Positions 1 to 15,405 of a stretch of 64,000 nt of DNA are shown one piece after another (the stretch's first letter is position 1; every line of letters begins with the position of its first letter). This DNA is from Serendipita indica DSM 11827 (taxonomy: Eukaryota; Basidiomycota; Agaricomycetes; Sebacinales; Serendipitaceae): contig CAJVGD010000001.1 of assembly GCA_910890315.1 (NCBI GenBank), forward strand, positions 1,612,001 through 1,676,000. The letters are read 5' to 3'. Made by a program: the position numbers and the translations under genes. Under the pieces are notes generated by a model, which saw only the letters and a list, made by a program, of their open reading frames with translations, was not told the origin of the DNA and searched no databases.

Positions 1-1030
1 TCAAGGAGTCAAGGATGCAGTCGCTGGGAGTACCTCGCAGTCATTGCCACCACTTCCAGCGATCGGGATTCCCTTTCATACCCGCATGCGTGCAAGCGAC
101 GCTATCATCTCTGCAAGCACTCAACCTCGTGCCGTAGGATTCTCAGTAGATCTGAACTCACCTCAGCAACTCCACGGGCGTCGCGCATTGCGACATATGG
201 CCTCTGATCAGTATCCCTTCAATGAAAGGTCCATCGACGGTGCTCGTGTAGAGGCCACAGAATCCCGGCATAGCTTGCGCACTGTTCGGAGGACGAGGAG
301 TGATATGGAGATGACTCAATCGAGCCAGCCTAACGGCACCACGGCCAATGGTAAGTAGCTGTTGTTCCTGTGTTGGTCCCTATTGACACGTTGGATAGGC
401 CATTTGCATAAGCGTACACCGTCGTACAACTCGTTGGCCATTGAACGCGCCAATATTGTCGCCATTCCAGAAGTTCATGTCGAGGAAGCAGACGATCTGA
501 ATACCGTAGTCGCAACGGATTCTGATGCAACGAGAAACGACGATTCTGAAAGCTAGTGAGAACAAGCGTTTATTTGATGGGCTGAAGCTGACCCATGAAC
601 TAGCTATGATCGACTCTTGGTCGAAAGTCATGACGTTGAACGAGTCGGTAAAGGATACCAATCCAACCTATGCACCCGCAACGACCACAAAACGAGCCGC
701 AAATCTGCTGCGCCATCCTCCTTCAATGCCCCTCCATCTGAACTCAAGAAAAAGATTTCGACGTCCCAATTTTTGAATAGTGTTCGTGAACAAGCAAGAC
801 CCCGACGAAAGATGCGCCAAGCAGCCTCGTTTGATGGGATTGGGGTTATGCGCCGACAAGAGACTCCAAACCTTGCTCGCCCGAGACCAGTGTCAGCCAA
901 CTTGGAGGCGATGTCAGCTCATAATGACCTTGCGAAGAGCAAGGAAAAGAAGAAATCCGTGGCTGGAACGATGTACAAAGCCCTGCTTACCCTAGTGGGT
1001 GCCAGAGAGAAGCCTCCCAAGGCACACTAG
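1..1030 (+). CDS. Unknown protein, 3' part of a gene cut by the window edge
   Basis: The reading frame is already open at base 2, so the 5' end lies outside the window. I resolve three exons: up to 350, 399-555 and 604-1030. The introns at 351-398 (GTAAGT donor) and 556-603 (GTGAGA donor) are both 48 nt, and both keep phase. The stop is at 1028-1030. The product is rich in Ser, Arg, Thr and Asn with many charged residues. Its tail is basic (the segment KSKEKKKSVAGT), followed by a short hydrophobic stretch (MYKALLTLVG) and a KPPKAH end. I see no catalytic motif, signal peptide or clear membrane span. The composition resembles disordered regulatory or scaffold proteins, but I do not recognise the family and assign no function. 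The exon structure is well supported; the identity is not. Confidence 0.6.
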
Positions 1031-1600
1031 GGTTCTGTGCTTATCACGCGCAGCCTCTTCCATCCATGAAACGATAGGCGAGTGTGACTCGTGATGCTAC
1101 CCGAGCCACGATGCCGCGCCACGACTTTTTTGCATGTCCGAGGATGATCATAGCAACACCATAAACGACCTCGTGACCACAGCCATAATATTATAGACGT
1201 CTACCGTGTCCTCTGCTGGCTGTCTGGAGAGCCATCTCGGCGCCGGTGCGAGCCTGGCCGCACTCCTCCTTACATGCACCCAGGGCAGACTTATTAGCAG
1301 TATGTATTCTCGTCCACTGCCTTATTCTTGACATTATGCCGTAACTGTATCATCTTCTTGCCCACCCCACCCACATCTCGCTCCGCAGTGCTGTATTCTT
1401 GGAGTTTAGTCTTTCCACCACAAATACAGTTTTTTATTTTCGCATGACCGAGTCCTTGTCGCCGCCTGATGGGCAGCCAGCCCGCTTTCGTCGCGCCGGA
1501 CGGGCCCTGCCCTAAGTTCGGCCCTGATGCCCAGAAAGGTACATTTCTATCACTTCCTGGACCGCACCACACTCGTTCAGATACCCAGTGCCCTCCAAAA
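1031..1600. other. Intergenic region (about 570 bp)
   Basis: This holds the 3' flank of the partial upstream gene and the promoter of the Na+/H+ antiporter. A short open frame starting near 1469 would encode a proline-rich peptide with no family resemblance. It ends before the antiporter coding region and looks incidental. I see no repeat, RNA gene or clear core promoter motif. Confidence 0.5.
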
Positions 1601-4600
1601 ATGGGCTTTTATCCAGTAAATATGACCTCTGAGGTCCGCTACACCTCTGACGAGTGATCTAGTTCCATATTAGTGTGGCGATCATTACCTATGTCGTCCT
1701 CGGCGGCTTTACCGTGTTTGTGAGTATCTCTAATATTCTAAGAACGCCATTTTCGATGATTATACTACCGTCGACGCTCATGCTAACTGTTGGCCGCTCT
1801 AGTTTGGAATGTTCAGTTTGCTTATCCGTGAAAAAGTACGCACCACGCTCGTCCACGGCCCAACGCATACTCATCTGCTATACCAGCTCTATCTCGGAGA
1901 GTCAATAGTAGCATTCCTGTTCGGTGTCATCATTGGTGCGCCCACCACCTTTCGTCCGTTTCTCAGCCCGCTCACATTCACACCTCACAGGCCCATATGG
2001 CGCGAATATATTTAACCCTCGCCAATGGGGCGATGGGAGTCGTGAGGTTGTTCAATCGATTACACTCGAGATTACGAGAGTCGTGCTCGCGGTCGGTGTG
2101 TTTGCCATTGGTGTGGAATTACCGAGCAAATACATGCAAAAGCACTGGAAGAGCCTTGTATTCCTGTGCGTATCGTCTATTACCTCCGTTCGGCCGGACT
2201 GACGCCACCCTTTTTATCATTTCTTGGCGACAGTCTCTTGCCCATAATGAGTATCGGATGGGTAATCTGTGCTGTGAGTAGCCCGATAATTAATTAGTGA
2301 CTCGACACTCATTCAGTAATAGGGCCTCATTTATGCGCTCATCCCCCGACTCGATTTCATGTCGAGTTTGGCCATTGCTGCATGCCTAACCCCAACGGAC
2401 CCTATCCTTGCGGCTGCCGGTACGTACAAGATTCCTCACATAGTGAAATGGCGTCTTGACCGAAAATCAAACAGTTATCAACGGTCGGTATGCGGAAAAG
2501 CATGTCCCGGAACACATTCGACACCTCTTATCAGCAGAGAGCGGGTCCAACGATGGCGCAGCCTTCCCGTTCCTCTTCATCTCACTCTACGTAATTCTCG
2601 AAGCAGATGATCGAGTGGCCGTTGCACACTGGTTCTACATCACGTGGCTCTGTGGGTCCTATCTACAAGGATTTAGCGACCGCTGACACACTGTGTAGAC
2701 GAGATTCTCTTAGGAATAACTATCGGAGGCGTGCGTTTTCTGCTCTGTGTCTGTATTCCCATGGCTGACGCCCACCAGTTGATCGGATATGGGTTCCGAC
2801 ACCTCATGAAGTTCTGCGAAAGTCGCGACCTGATCGATAGACACTCCTATGTCGCCCAGTACATTTCTCTGGCTCTCCTTTCGAACGGCATCACCGCACT
2901 TCTTGGGTCGGATGACCTGTTGGCGGCGTTTGCATCTGGCGTCGCCTTTGCCTGGGACTCCCACTTCAACAAGCAGACGGCAGACTCGGTATTTTCTGCT
3001 GTTATCGATCTACTCTTCAACGTGGCCATTTTCGTCTTTATCGTATGTCGGTACATCAAAATGTTGGTATCACACTCACCTCATCGCTTAGGGTGCTTGG
3101 ATGCCGTTCAACAACTTCTCCAATGAAGACACGTCCATCACTGTCTGGCGATTGGTTGTGTTGGCCATCCTGGTTCTTCTACTCCGACGACTTCCGGTCA
3201 TGCTTTTGCTCTACAGGTGGATCCCAGATATCAGAACCTTCCGTGAAGCTCTCTTCAGCGGTCATTTCGGGCCAAGTACGTCTCTCTCTGTCACTAGGAT
3301 GTCCTCTCACAGTTCCATAGTGGGCGTCGGAGCCATCTTCATCGCGACCCTGGCACTTGAGAAGCTCCCACACCCGCATGAACCTCCATCTAATCAGACA
3401 GACGTCCTCGCACTGGCCATGGAACCCATTATCGCGTTTATGGTCATGTGTTCCATCCTGACTCGTAAGTTATTATCCTTTTCTACATCGCAGTATCCAA
3501 TTGTTTGCAGATGGTCTCTCTATTCCATTCTTCAATCTCGGCCGACGAGTTCAATCGCTGACTATACCGCGCACATTGTCCCTGCGAGGACACCACGAAC
3601 CCGAATGGGCTGGTCAGACTATCAAGGTCACCCGCCCCGAAGACATTGTCGTCAATCGCGACCATGAGCCCGCTACAACCACGATCACCGAAAAGGAAAT
3701 GGAAGAAGGACGTGCCGCACTTACAACATCTAGCTCGGAAGGGACAAGGAAGCCTGAAGATGGTGAGGTAACTCCGCTCGAGGAAGGTGGCGTCGAAGTC
3801 AGAGAATGGAGAGAAGGCAGGCATCTCGTCAGGGAATACCGCCCGAAAGATCCAGGAGGAGAGGTTCGTGAACTAAATGAACCAATGAGCTTTTCACTAA
3901 TTGCTCTGATAGGTTCGCGTGGAAGTGATTCGCGATGCGTACGCCGACTCTGGAAATCCAAATCTCGACGCCATCAAAGCAACGTTTACGGTCGCTGAAA
4001 GCGCGATCAAGGACGAAGTGAGACGTTATTTGGGTTCTTTCTCTCAACGCCCATCGCTCGATGATTCAGCTTCGCGTTCTTCCAAGAGAAAGGGACCCGA
4101 GATTGAAGAACAACGTGTTGGGCTCGAACATGACGATGAGGCCGACTGGGAAGATGAACCATCCAGCGAGGCAGAAGGAGCGGGCAAGAAAATCAAACGC
4201 CCGTCATCTCCTCGTGGACGTCGTCATGGAGGGCGAAATGCGTCTATTCGTCGTACCGCGCTTGGTGCCGCCCGTAACTCTCGACACGCAAGCGTTGATG
4301 ACGAAGCAACAAACACACCAATTGTCACCGTTCCATCTTTACCGGGTGGATCATCCGGGATCTTAGTCCGCACCGGTACAGAGTTGACGAGGACCGATTC
4401 GAGGCACTCTAGTCCTTCTACGCCTAATCAACCTCAGCCACGCTACGGAAGCACTGCTATTGACTTTATCCGTACCGACTCTATCTCGTCTGTCCGCTCG
4501 GGCAATGGTGGAGATAGGGTAGCGAGACTGAGGCTCAGAGAGGGCGGGGCCGATACACCAAACGTGAGGAGCAGAGATTCGTCACCGTCACGTGGTGTAC

Positions 4601-4722
4601 GCTTTGAGCTGTCACAACCGCCCTCTCAACCTAGCTTGCCACACCCACATGCTCGTGAACAACAACAGGAGCCGGATCCAAACCCACAAAGGGCGAGCGC
4701 TTTGAAACCTCTTAGACGATGA
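1601..4722 (+). CDS. NHA1: Plasma-membrane Na+(K+)/H+ antiporter, NHA1/SOD2 family
   Basis: This is a monovalent-cation/proton antiporter that exports Na+ or K+ in exchange for protons. I resolve 14 exons: 1601-1615, 1663-1719, 1803-1835, 1887-1935, 1991-2165, 2234-2273, 2323-2419, 2475-2651, 2699-2730, 2779-3042, 3092-3275, 3321-3464, 3511-3863 and 3913-4722. They sum to 2430 nt (809 aa). The start is chosen because MGFYP spliced to FHISVAIITYVVLGGF matches the usual fungal Nha1 N-terminus. The first 430 residues or so hold the transmembrane CPA1 domain, with the diagnostic segments ACLTPTDPILAAAV, ESGSNDGAAFPFLF and SDDLLAAFASGVAF. The acidic, Ser- and Arg-rich cytoplasmic tail of about 380 residues fits the Nha1 C-terminal domain. 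Introns are 45-83 nt. The gene converges with POP1 downstream, with 131 bp between the two stops. Confidence 0.95.
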
Positions 4723-4853
4723 AAAAAGGACGTCTTCATCAATCGATGCCCAATGCAATAAAGTAGGAGTTTTTGTCCATGACTACTCAGTGTACCATAT
4801 AACATTCATATGATATAAATTGACTAAACTCCCTTTGTATCGTAGTGAGGGTC

Positions 4854-7532
4854 TTAGATGACATCAAGGAGAGCCGGCCAGTAAACTTCTCCGTGTGCTT
4901 CGCGAATCTTGACTAGGTGCCCTTGAAGGGTTTTATGACTGATCTGCGGTTCAGTAGATGGTTCAATGGTACCCAAACACGCTCACCTGACTCTGCTCAT
5001 GGACCGAACAACTCTGGATAGGGCCACTGCACCTATTCCCATACCGCACCCTCGCACGAGGGAGGGTCGGCCGGTGGTGACATATCCGATAATTTCGTCT
5101 GCGGGAGCTGGTCCTTGGAAGGTCCGCTCGCTGACCCCATTCTCCCAAGACTCAAGTTCTTTGTCAGAGACGTCGTAGATCATGGACATGTCACTTGGAA
5201 TTCCACGCCCTTGCATAGTGATTTTGACGAGTACCAGTCCGCTGCAGTAAAGAACTTGAGGGTCGGTCGTGAGTGGTGTAAGTCCCCGACTTTGGCGAGC
5301 AGCATCGAGAAGCTGTATCATGGTTGTTGCGGGATCGACCACGCCGACCAATTCAAGCACAATCTCATGTGTCCCTTGACCATGTAGTAGCCATGGGTCG
5401 ACTTGGTCCTCTTCCATCCGTTGAGTGGGCTCAAAGCCTTCGGACCGTTCTACTGGTTGAACTAGTCCACATACAACATTCCAGTCTGGTTGAAATGGGC
5501 TCCTCGTTCCTAGAGTCGTAAACGAGGTCCGCTTCGCTGGCGGCGTGCGGCTCCACTTCGCCTCTGCTTCTTTCCCGACAGAGCGCTGGTTATCGGTGCC
5601 TAATATCGTCCCGGAGAAGTCGTCAGGGAAGTAAGGAAGTCCCGATTCAAACCATTGAGATTTGACTTCTCTCAGGCCTCCGACTCGAGTTCCAGTAAAA
5701 ACAAGGGAAGACAGTAATGCCATGCCCCAACCTTGCGGAGCTAAGAGAGTCCAGCCATGGACCGCACTCGCAGAATTCTGATTGACGCCCGGAGCCGGTG
5801 ATACTTCATTGGATCCTTGAACCAGGATGATTGGAATGCGATCGTCCTGACGAAGTGGTGTTAAGGGGGTTCCCGGAATGAGTTGCTACACAAAGAGGTT
5901 ATTAAAGCTGGTCTTGATCCGGTGTGCGTACCTTTGCGCGTCTTTCGTCGAGATCCTTCTTCTTGAAAGTAGGCTTTGCCAAGCGGGAGCGAACTGGCTC
6001 CGACCACAGAGAACTAGATGCCAGTGAGGCACTCGGGTTTATAGTAAAGATATCCATAGGTAGGTTGTTCTCGCCTTCCTTGACGGATGTGTTTTTGGGA
6101 GGGAATCTGCTGAAGTCAGGAGTCGTGATGCCATCAGTAGTCACTGGACACACTTGAGTCTCGGATCATGCACCTGTAATCCAGCAACAAGATCGCGGGG
6201 ACAGGATGCTGGAGTCACAAGCTTGCCCAAGGCACTCCAAAACTGCAATTGTGAGAATCAGGAGAAAATGATTTGCAAACAAACCTGTTTCTTGATAGCA
6301 GCCTTCTGGGTCCCGTCCAATCCGAAAGCACCGTGGATTACCTGGCTTGATTTAGGACCGACCAAATCGAAGGACACCAGGTGACTGCGAAGGTCTGCAA
6401 TCTCTACGGAGACAGAAGGGTTCCCTGCCTTTCGCTCCGACTCCAGAATTTCCATAACAGTATTAGTCACATTCTTTGAAGCCATATCATACGCTGATGG
6501 ATGAATTCGTATCCATAAGGTGCGCTGTCCCGACCCGATATCCTGTACCTTTGTCCCTTGAGGCTGCTGGCTTGCGGTCTTGTCTTCCAATGGCATCCAA
6601 AGTATTTTAGCAGGTGCGATGAATCCCAAGGGGTACTTTGAACTTTCATAAAGCTCAGTTGAACATGCACGAGATCCATTTGTATACCTTGTGGGTCTTA
6701 TTCAGCACAACACCCATCTGCAATTTTGACGTACCGAGCAGCTGCTGCACTAATCCCTTGAGGGTTGCAGACCTTGTAAATTAGCCGCTTGAGAATTTCC
6801 TGTGATGCTTTTATTTCCAAAGTCCCGATGTATGACGAATCGTGCAATATGCAGCCGTGGACTGCTGCTCGATGGGACGGACGGAAAGCTTTCTCGGTGG
6901 GATGCAGCGACTGCAAGGGATTAGTGACGTTAATTTGGGAATACAGTTACAAACCAGTCTATATCCCCATTTGTTCTCCATTTTCATACGTTTTGCATGC
7001 CAAATATGCGTTTCGAGCCACCGCTTGTTGACTGTGACAGCATTAGTCTTGCCATAGCGCACCGAGGCTTACCGGACGCTGCCTGGCCTGAAATTTTTCG
7101 CTACGAGTCTGATGCTTGGACTTGCCGGCTTTTGCTATCAAGGCATTGAGGCGTTTCTTCTTCACTGGATCCATCTAGCAGTATTAGTCGTGAGCCGAAG
7201 GGACAAATTGTGCGTACCTCTTTGCGAGCTCTCTCACGCAGACGAGCTGGGACCCGGCGGATGTTATGACTGGCTGCTCTTCGCCTAAGATGACGCGGGA
7301 GGGATTGCCAGGCGCGACTCGATGCGGCATCTCTGAGAACGCTCGTGAGTTGCTATAACAAGATTTAAGCGGAACAGGTCACTTTGTAGTTCGCATGGTA
7401 CGTTCCATAGCATCGATTTCAAATGCGCGAGCCTGTAACCGTTAGGAGACCGCTTTAGAAAACAAGCAAGGCACGTACTTGAGCAAACTTGACAACGTCA
7501 AGAGAAGCAGGAAGCGGTTTCAATGCTATCAT
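4854..7532 (-). CDS. POP1: POP1, protein subunit of RNase P and RNase MRP
   Basis: POP1 is the largest protein of nuclear RNase P/MRP, which matures tRNA 5' ends and pre-rRNA. The start at 7532 is the first Met after an in-frame stop. Exon 1 reads MIALKPLPASLDVVKFAQ and splices to ARAFEIDAMERTM, the family's opening motif. Next come the Arg-rich block SLPRHLRRRAASHNIRRV and the POP1 signature RWLETHIWHAKRMKM with ENKWGYRL. The middle part (about 6258-6629) reads LWIRIHPSAYDM and LVGPKSSQVIHGAF. The C-terminal POPLD-type region ends in YVTTGRPSLVRG and GMGIGAVAL, then a last exon ending WPALLDVI. Several introns pick a distal AG: for example, the one before RWLETH must use an AAG acceptor to keep frame. 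The start is divergent from the SUMO protease gene, 432 bp away. Identity is secure; some inner splice sites are provisional. Confidence 0.93.
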
Positions 7533-7964
7533 TTGCTTATTATTTGTACACTTTCAAGCTGCTATGCTCGCCTGGCGGAAGAGCGGCCAAATTCATAGAT
7601 GCCGTCTGGATAGCTCTAGCATCATGAATTCTTTGCCTTTTCTTCTGTCGAGAGGTCTGCTCGATTCCATCCTCATGTGGTCTTTTTGAGCCGAGGGTGG
7701 ACATTTGCTGCGATGGAGGTGGTTCAAGTGGTTGACGCCGCCCTCATCCTGCAAAGCCATCGATAATCCAGCAAAGTGGCGAATAAGTACGGCTTATAGC
7801 TGCGGCAAAACCAAACATTCGTCAAATGGACGGACTAGCGGACAGAACAACTGGGTTAGACGGCTGGCAGCTACCATGGACGATGAGAACTCATATTCTT
7901 CAGGCATTGGCAGGAAGAGCCTACGAGAATCAAAATTCCCGGTTCACAATCCGCTCTTGCACCG
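7533..7964. other. Divergent intergenic region between POP1 and the SUMO protease
   Basis: These 432 bp contain both 5' flanks. Open stretches on the plus strand (7705-7968 and 7826-8029) do not join the downstream protease in phase better than the chosen ATG at 7965. They may be 5' UTR or chance. No TATA-like box stands out. Confidence 0.45.
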
Positions 7965-10900
7965 ATGAAATCGAATTCGAATGCACCCAGACAAGTAGGA
8001 ACAAGTCATGCATACTAGAAGGCAGCTGAGTATCTTTCAGAGAGCATCCAATCCACTCGGTCACCTGGGTTTGAAAGGACATCGCTGGTCCCCCAGTACG
8101 AGTACCAACACAGTTGCTCCAATGGTGCGATACCAACATCCCACCGAAGAAGCGAACGAAAGATTTGTGAAGAGACCAAGACTTACCGACAGTGGTCAAA
8201 GGCACCTAGATATTGATCACTCAAAATCTGCCTCTACTGCTAGAGTGCCAACCCCTGCATCTTCGTTATCAGCCACTTCTGACCGCGACATTGAAGAACG
8301 AATCCGAGGGCAACGGGGATCTTCGCCAGATAGACACCCTCACGAAGGCCGCAGCCCCCGTTCAGTTCCGGCACTCCGCCCTCCTGTTGTACCTCCGGGA
8401 ATGGTTGCAAAGCGAAGACAAGAGATTGAGCGCAGGCACAGCTGCGATGAATCTCCGTCTGACATGATCCGAGTCGGCGAGCATTCAGGGGCCCAACGAT
8501 TGCAGCAGAAGAGAATATCCAATATGAAAGATCAGGCAAGTGTCGCCCTCTGTGCCCTCAAGATCACGGACTTGTGCTCACTATGAATTTAGAATGGCCA
8601 CAGCAAGAAGGCTACCGGTATCCTCGGAGACGACGCATTAACTAGATCATCTCTATCCAAGCCAAATAAACGGGATGAAGAGGATCTTGATCAATGCCTG
8701 AAATTGGATGTTGAAGAATCCTTCTTTGGGCAGCATCCCGTACAAAAGCTTGCGCAAGTTCAAATAGTGCTCGGTCCTAATATGCGTCCATCATTGGAAC
8801 TTATTTTGCCTGATGACGTACAACGTATAACAGAAGCCGATATAGAGTGGATTGTGGGTTTCCCCCGGGATCTCAGATCTTCCTCTGACACACTCTCTCA
8901 GGCACATGACGATCAGGGCTCCCTTTTTGTCTGCTTAGCCAAGACCAGTCTCGCGCTTCGTCGGCTTCGTACGGGCGGAGAAATGGCATCCGGCAAGTCG
9001 TCCGTGTCTTGCGATGTAATATCTGATTTCGCACAGTTCCAAGCTTTGCACCTGAGTTTCCAGGGTCTACTTTATCGTTCATGTTTAAAAATTATCCATT
9101 CCAACAGGGAAATATTTATCGATTTGTCCGACGACTTAGTCAAGACCGTCGGTAGGTTCTACACAATCTTGAGAGATTGCTGATCACATAGTGAATAGTG
9201 CTCCTCAGCAATGGTCAAATATAAAGTGGAATTGGGATCACCTTCACACTGCGTATGCTCTCGAGACCAGTGGGGGAAAGCGTAGCGAGGTTTCGTCTCG
9301 TGCAAATAGAACAGCGTCGTTAAGCCCTGGTTCCGATTCAATGCCCACCTCCAGCCCTCCACCCCGGAAAAAGGAACTAGAACGATCTATACAAGAACAA
9401 GGGTGGGAGGACGAGGACCTGATAATGCCCTTCGGGAAGACCAAGGGCGGAAATCAAGCGGGACTGGAAACTCTAGAGTATCTTGAGAAGAACACCAAGC
9501 GACCTACTGTCAAAAAGACCAGATCGATGGCATCCAAACCTACTCTTCGAACGGATGATAATGAAGTGTACGTCAGAATCTTCATTCGTATGTTGCTTCT
9601 AATTTTAGTAGTATCCTCGTCTATCCGTTTGTTAGGGGGCTACAAATCACCAAAGGGGAGCATGAACGACTACAGCCTGGGGAATTTCTGAACGATACTC
9701 TCATTGAATTTGGTCTTCGGTTCGTCAGCTTTTGCTCAAGTAAAGCTCAAGTTGATATGATTGAACAGCTTGTGGATGGAGAAGCTCAAGATCTCTGACC
9801 CTCAACGTGCAGAACAGATTCACGTTTTCAGTCCATTCTTCTACAAGAAACTTAAAACTCCAGAGTCTGTGTTCTCTCTCCGGGTCGCATTCATGCTAAC
9901 GCTGGAGAAAGTCCTGCAAACGGTTATGCTGCTGTTCGGACCTGGACATCCAAAGTCGACATCTTCAGTAAACGCTATCTCGTCGTTCCTATCAACGAAA
10001 AGTATGTCGCACCGCGGCTTCGTCTTGATATTCACGTAATTGATATTGGTGTCAGAGCCCACTGGTATCTGGTTGTAATTATGTACCCAGGAAATGCCTT
10101 GAGAATGGGTACAAGAGAAGCAAGCAAGCAAATCCCGGAACAGAATCGAGAACGACCATCAGAGGGCCACCCGCAGGGGGATCACATGGAAATAGACTCT
10201 GGTCAAAGGGACCCAGAAGCTATGGAGCAGTTCGCTCCTGCGCCGTTGAATGAGACATCGTCTGTGATTCCGCAGAGATCGAGCACGCCAGAGCTCGAAC
10301 CCCCAGTGGTCGACATGAACATAGCACGACGTAACTCTACGGATAACAGCAAATCTCCAGCAACCTCTGCATATAGGATAGAAGAACAATTACTCGAGCG
10401 GGACGGGTTGGTGTTGGAGGAAGAAGACGAGTTAATGTCACCGGCTGAAGAAGAAATTGACGAGGAGGCAGATGAAGCTTGGAAGACCAATCAAGATAGG
10501 TAAACCCATCTGTTTGAGATACTGAAATGTGTTCTAATCAACTACAGCACCTATGTTCTGACTTTTGACTCCCTCGGAAGTAAGCATCCAGGCGCCCAGA
10601 GGGTACTGAAGGACTATCTCGTTCGAGAAGCCAAAGATAAGAAAGGTATCAATGTCGAGCTAAGTCACATCGGAGGTAAATTGGTTAAGGTTCGTCTGAC
10701 CTTCATTCATTCTCTACAAGTGGCTAAGCAGACTGTTAGAGCCCTGTTCAGCCCAATTTCTGCGATTGTGGTCTTTATCTAATCAAGACGGCGGAAAAGT
10801 TTCTTGAGAAGCCTGATGACTTCTTCAAGCGCTTATTTGTACGTGTTCCATCTCTCCGGATGAGGTATCTGATGAGCACATAGTGGAATAAGGACCAACT

Positions 10901-11186
10901 CACGGAGAGACACCCACTTTGGGATATCCCATCTTTCGAGGCGAAGCGCCAAGAGCTCTACGATGAAATCTCAGAATTATCCGAGAAGTGGAAACAAGAA
11001 AGGGCTGTAAACCAACCTGCACCATCGCAAGCTTCAGACAGTGTCGAAGTCGTGGGCGAGAGCAAGGCTGCGCGTCCCTCAGTCGGAAACCTGGACTTGT
11101 CTGATGACGATGTTGAAATCATTGGCGAGAACCTAGCACCAAAGGCGAAGAAAAAGGGTAGAAGGTCTGGAGGATATGCGTACTAG
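7965..11186 (+). CDS. ULP2: Ulp2-type SUMO-specific cysteine protease (peptidase C48)
   Basis: This is predicted to trim SUMO chains from nuclear proteins. I resolve 11 exons: 7965-7994, 8041-8535, 8593-9151, 9192-9567, 9609-9719, 9769-9864, 9912-10001, 10056-10499, 10548-10689, 10740-10838 and 10884-11186. They total 2745 nt (914 aa). The first 460 residues or so are disordered and then PH-like; none of that resembles a catalytic domain. The C48 domain opens with LQPGEFLNDTLIEFGLR, followed by FSPFFYKKL, YAAVRTWTS and DIFSKRYLVVPINE. Catalytic residues are visible: His in AHWYLVVI, Asp in TFDSLGSKH, Gln and Cys in QPNFCDCGLYLIK. About 150 acidic, Ser/Glu-rich residues separate His from Asp. 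Such an insert is typical of Ulp2/SENP6/SENP7 and not of Ulp1. The C-terminus DLSDDDVEIIGE looks like a SUMO-interaction-type acidic motif. Intron 8536-8592 appears to be GC-AG. The exact start is inferred. Confidence 0.9.
8536..8592 (+). other. GC-AG intron in the SUMO protease gene
   Basis: The donor is CAG|GCAAGT and the acceptor TTTAG, length 57 nt. Exon 2 ends and exon 3 begins in phase 0, and both neighbouring frames stay open. Reading through reaches a stop within about 17 codons. There is no GT donor in a compatible phase just upstream, and GCAAGT is the consensus for GC donors. Confidence 0.75.
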
Positions 11187-11335
11187 GCTTTGGGCTTATT
11201 TTATTGCTAAGACACTTTGTATTACTCTTAGTTCAGGTGCGAATAGTTGGTTGATATCGTTTAGGGTGAATAGGAAAGATGTTACATGAGAGCGAACGAG
11301 GATGTTGCCAAAGTCTAGTCGTATCAAAAGGACCC

Positions 11336-14269
<2,934 letters not shown>

Positions 14270-14380
14270 TATAGTCGAGACGAAGGAAAGGACAGTACAA
14301 ATAGACGCGGGCTGGACACGAGTCAGACGAGCAGCGAAGCGCTAGAAATATCAAAGGTAAATGTTGGTATTATCATAATT

Positions 14381-15405
14381 CTATGCAAGCTTGACACCCG
14401 TATGTATGGACGCAATCCCTCCCCATTGATCTCGCCAGGCGCCTCCATCTTCGAGCTCTCCGACTTCGAATCCAGCATTTGCAATCATCCGTGCAAACTC
14501 TTGTTGTGAAGGAAACTTTCGGATGGATTCCACGAGGTATTGGTACGACGCTCGATCACCAGCGAGGATTGTCCCAAGCAGCGGAATGACCGAGAACGAG
14601 TATTGCTCGTAAAGCCTGAATGACAGAGTGAATACTGAGATAGCAAGTAGAGAAAGTCACCTACGATGCTAGAACCGGTTGGGTTACTTTACTGAATTCG
14701 AGGCATGCAAACACCCCTCCTGGCTTCAGGACACGGTAGGCTTCTGAAAGAACTGCCGGTATGTCGGTACAATTCCTGATACCAAACGCAATGGTGTAGA
14801 TGTCGTAGGTGTTGTCTGGGAAGCGGTCCTTTCCTAGATCTTGGGCATTGCCGACGTGAAAGGCCACTTGTGGTGCTGGAAAAAGTCAGTGTTAAAGACC
14901 TATAACGAAGAATGCGCCCACATCCGTGATACATGGTCTTCCTAAACCGCTTCTGGCCTTCTTTTAGCATGTCTGGGTTGATGTCGACGAGGTCAACGGT
15001 AATGTCCCGGTCCGCTTTTTTCTCTCGAGCATAGTCGAGAATGCGCAGAGCAATATCTCCCGTGCCCCCTGCGACGTCTATGCAACGAGTGACCTTGCCG
15101 ACTTTGACGCTGCCCGGCTTCAAGGACGAGACAAATTCGTCTTTCCAGAGGCGATGTACGCCCATAGACATGGCGTCGTTCATCACATCATACTTTGACG
15201 CGACCGAAGAGAAGACCTCTTTGACTGACGAAACATGAGTGTTTGAGAATTCTGCAAGCCAACGATATGGCGCACCAAGGCTCTCCTTTTCTGATCTGGG
15301 GACATCTCTAAATCCAAAGTGTGTCGTTTCTGTGGCTGTTGACGGCTTCTCTGGCTGTGTAGCGAATGTTCTGGAAAGGAGGGAGCTCCGAGGCCGTGAG
15401 AGCAC
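14381..15405 (-). CDS. COQ5: COQ5, C-methyltransferase of ubiquinone biosynthesis
   Basis: COQ5 is the mitochondrial SAM-dependent methylase that converts DDMQH2 to DMQH2. The N-terminal part ([16 protein letters not shown]) is basic and Ser-rich, as expected for a matrix presequence. Next comes [14 protein letters not shown], typical of the family. [21 protein letters not shown] and LWKDEFV match the UbiE/COQ5 signature 1. SAM motif I is [17 protein letters not shown]; signature 2 is [18 protein letters not shown]. The C-terminus [13 protein letters not shown] ends with [11 protein letters not shown] and a stop at 14381-14383. The 5' end is unresolved: the frame is open to about 15405 but has no ATG there. 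A short upstream exon is needed; candidates near 15597 would require an intron longer than usual here. The gene lies head-to-head with KRE6/SKN1. Confidence 0.92.

Noticed and set aside
1469-1657. Short frame as first exon of the Na+/H+ antiporter
   Set aside because: It is in the same frame as MGFYP and includes it, but the upstream 44 residues are Pro/Gly-rich and unlike the family. The internal Met at 1601 gives the standard short N-terminus.
7342-7382. POP1 intron ending at the TATAG acceptor (30 nt)
   Set aside because: It would be too short and out of phase. Using the CACGAG acceptor (41 nt) keeps frame into VLRDAASSRAW.
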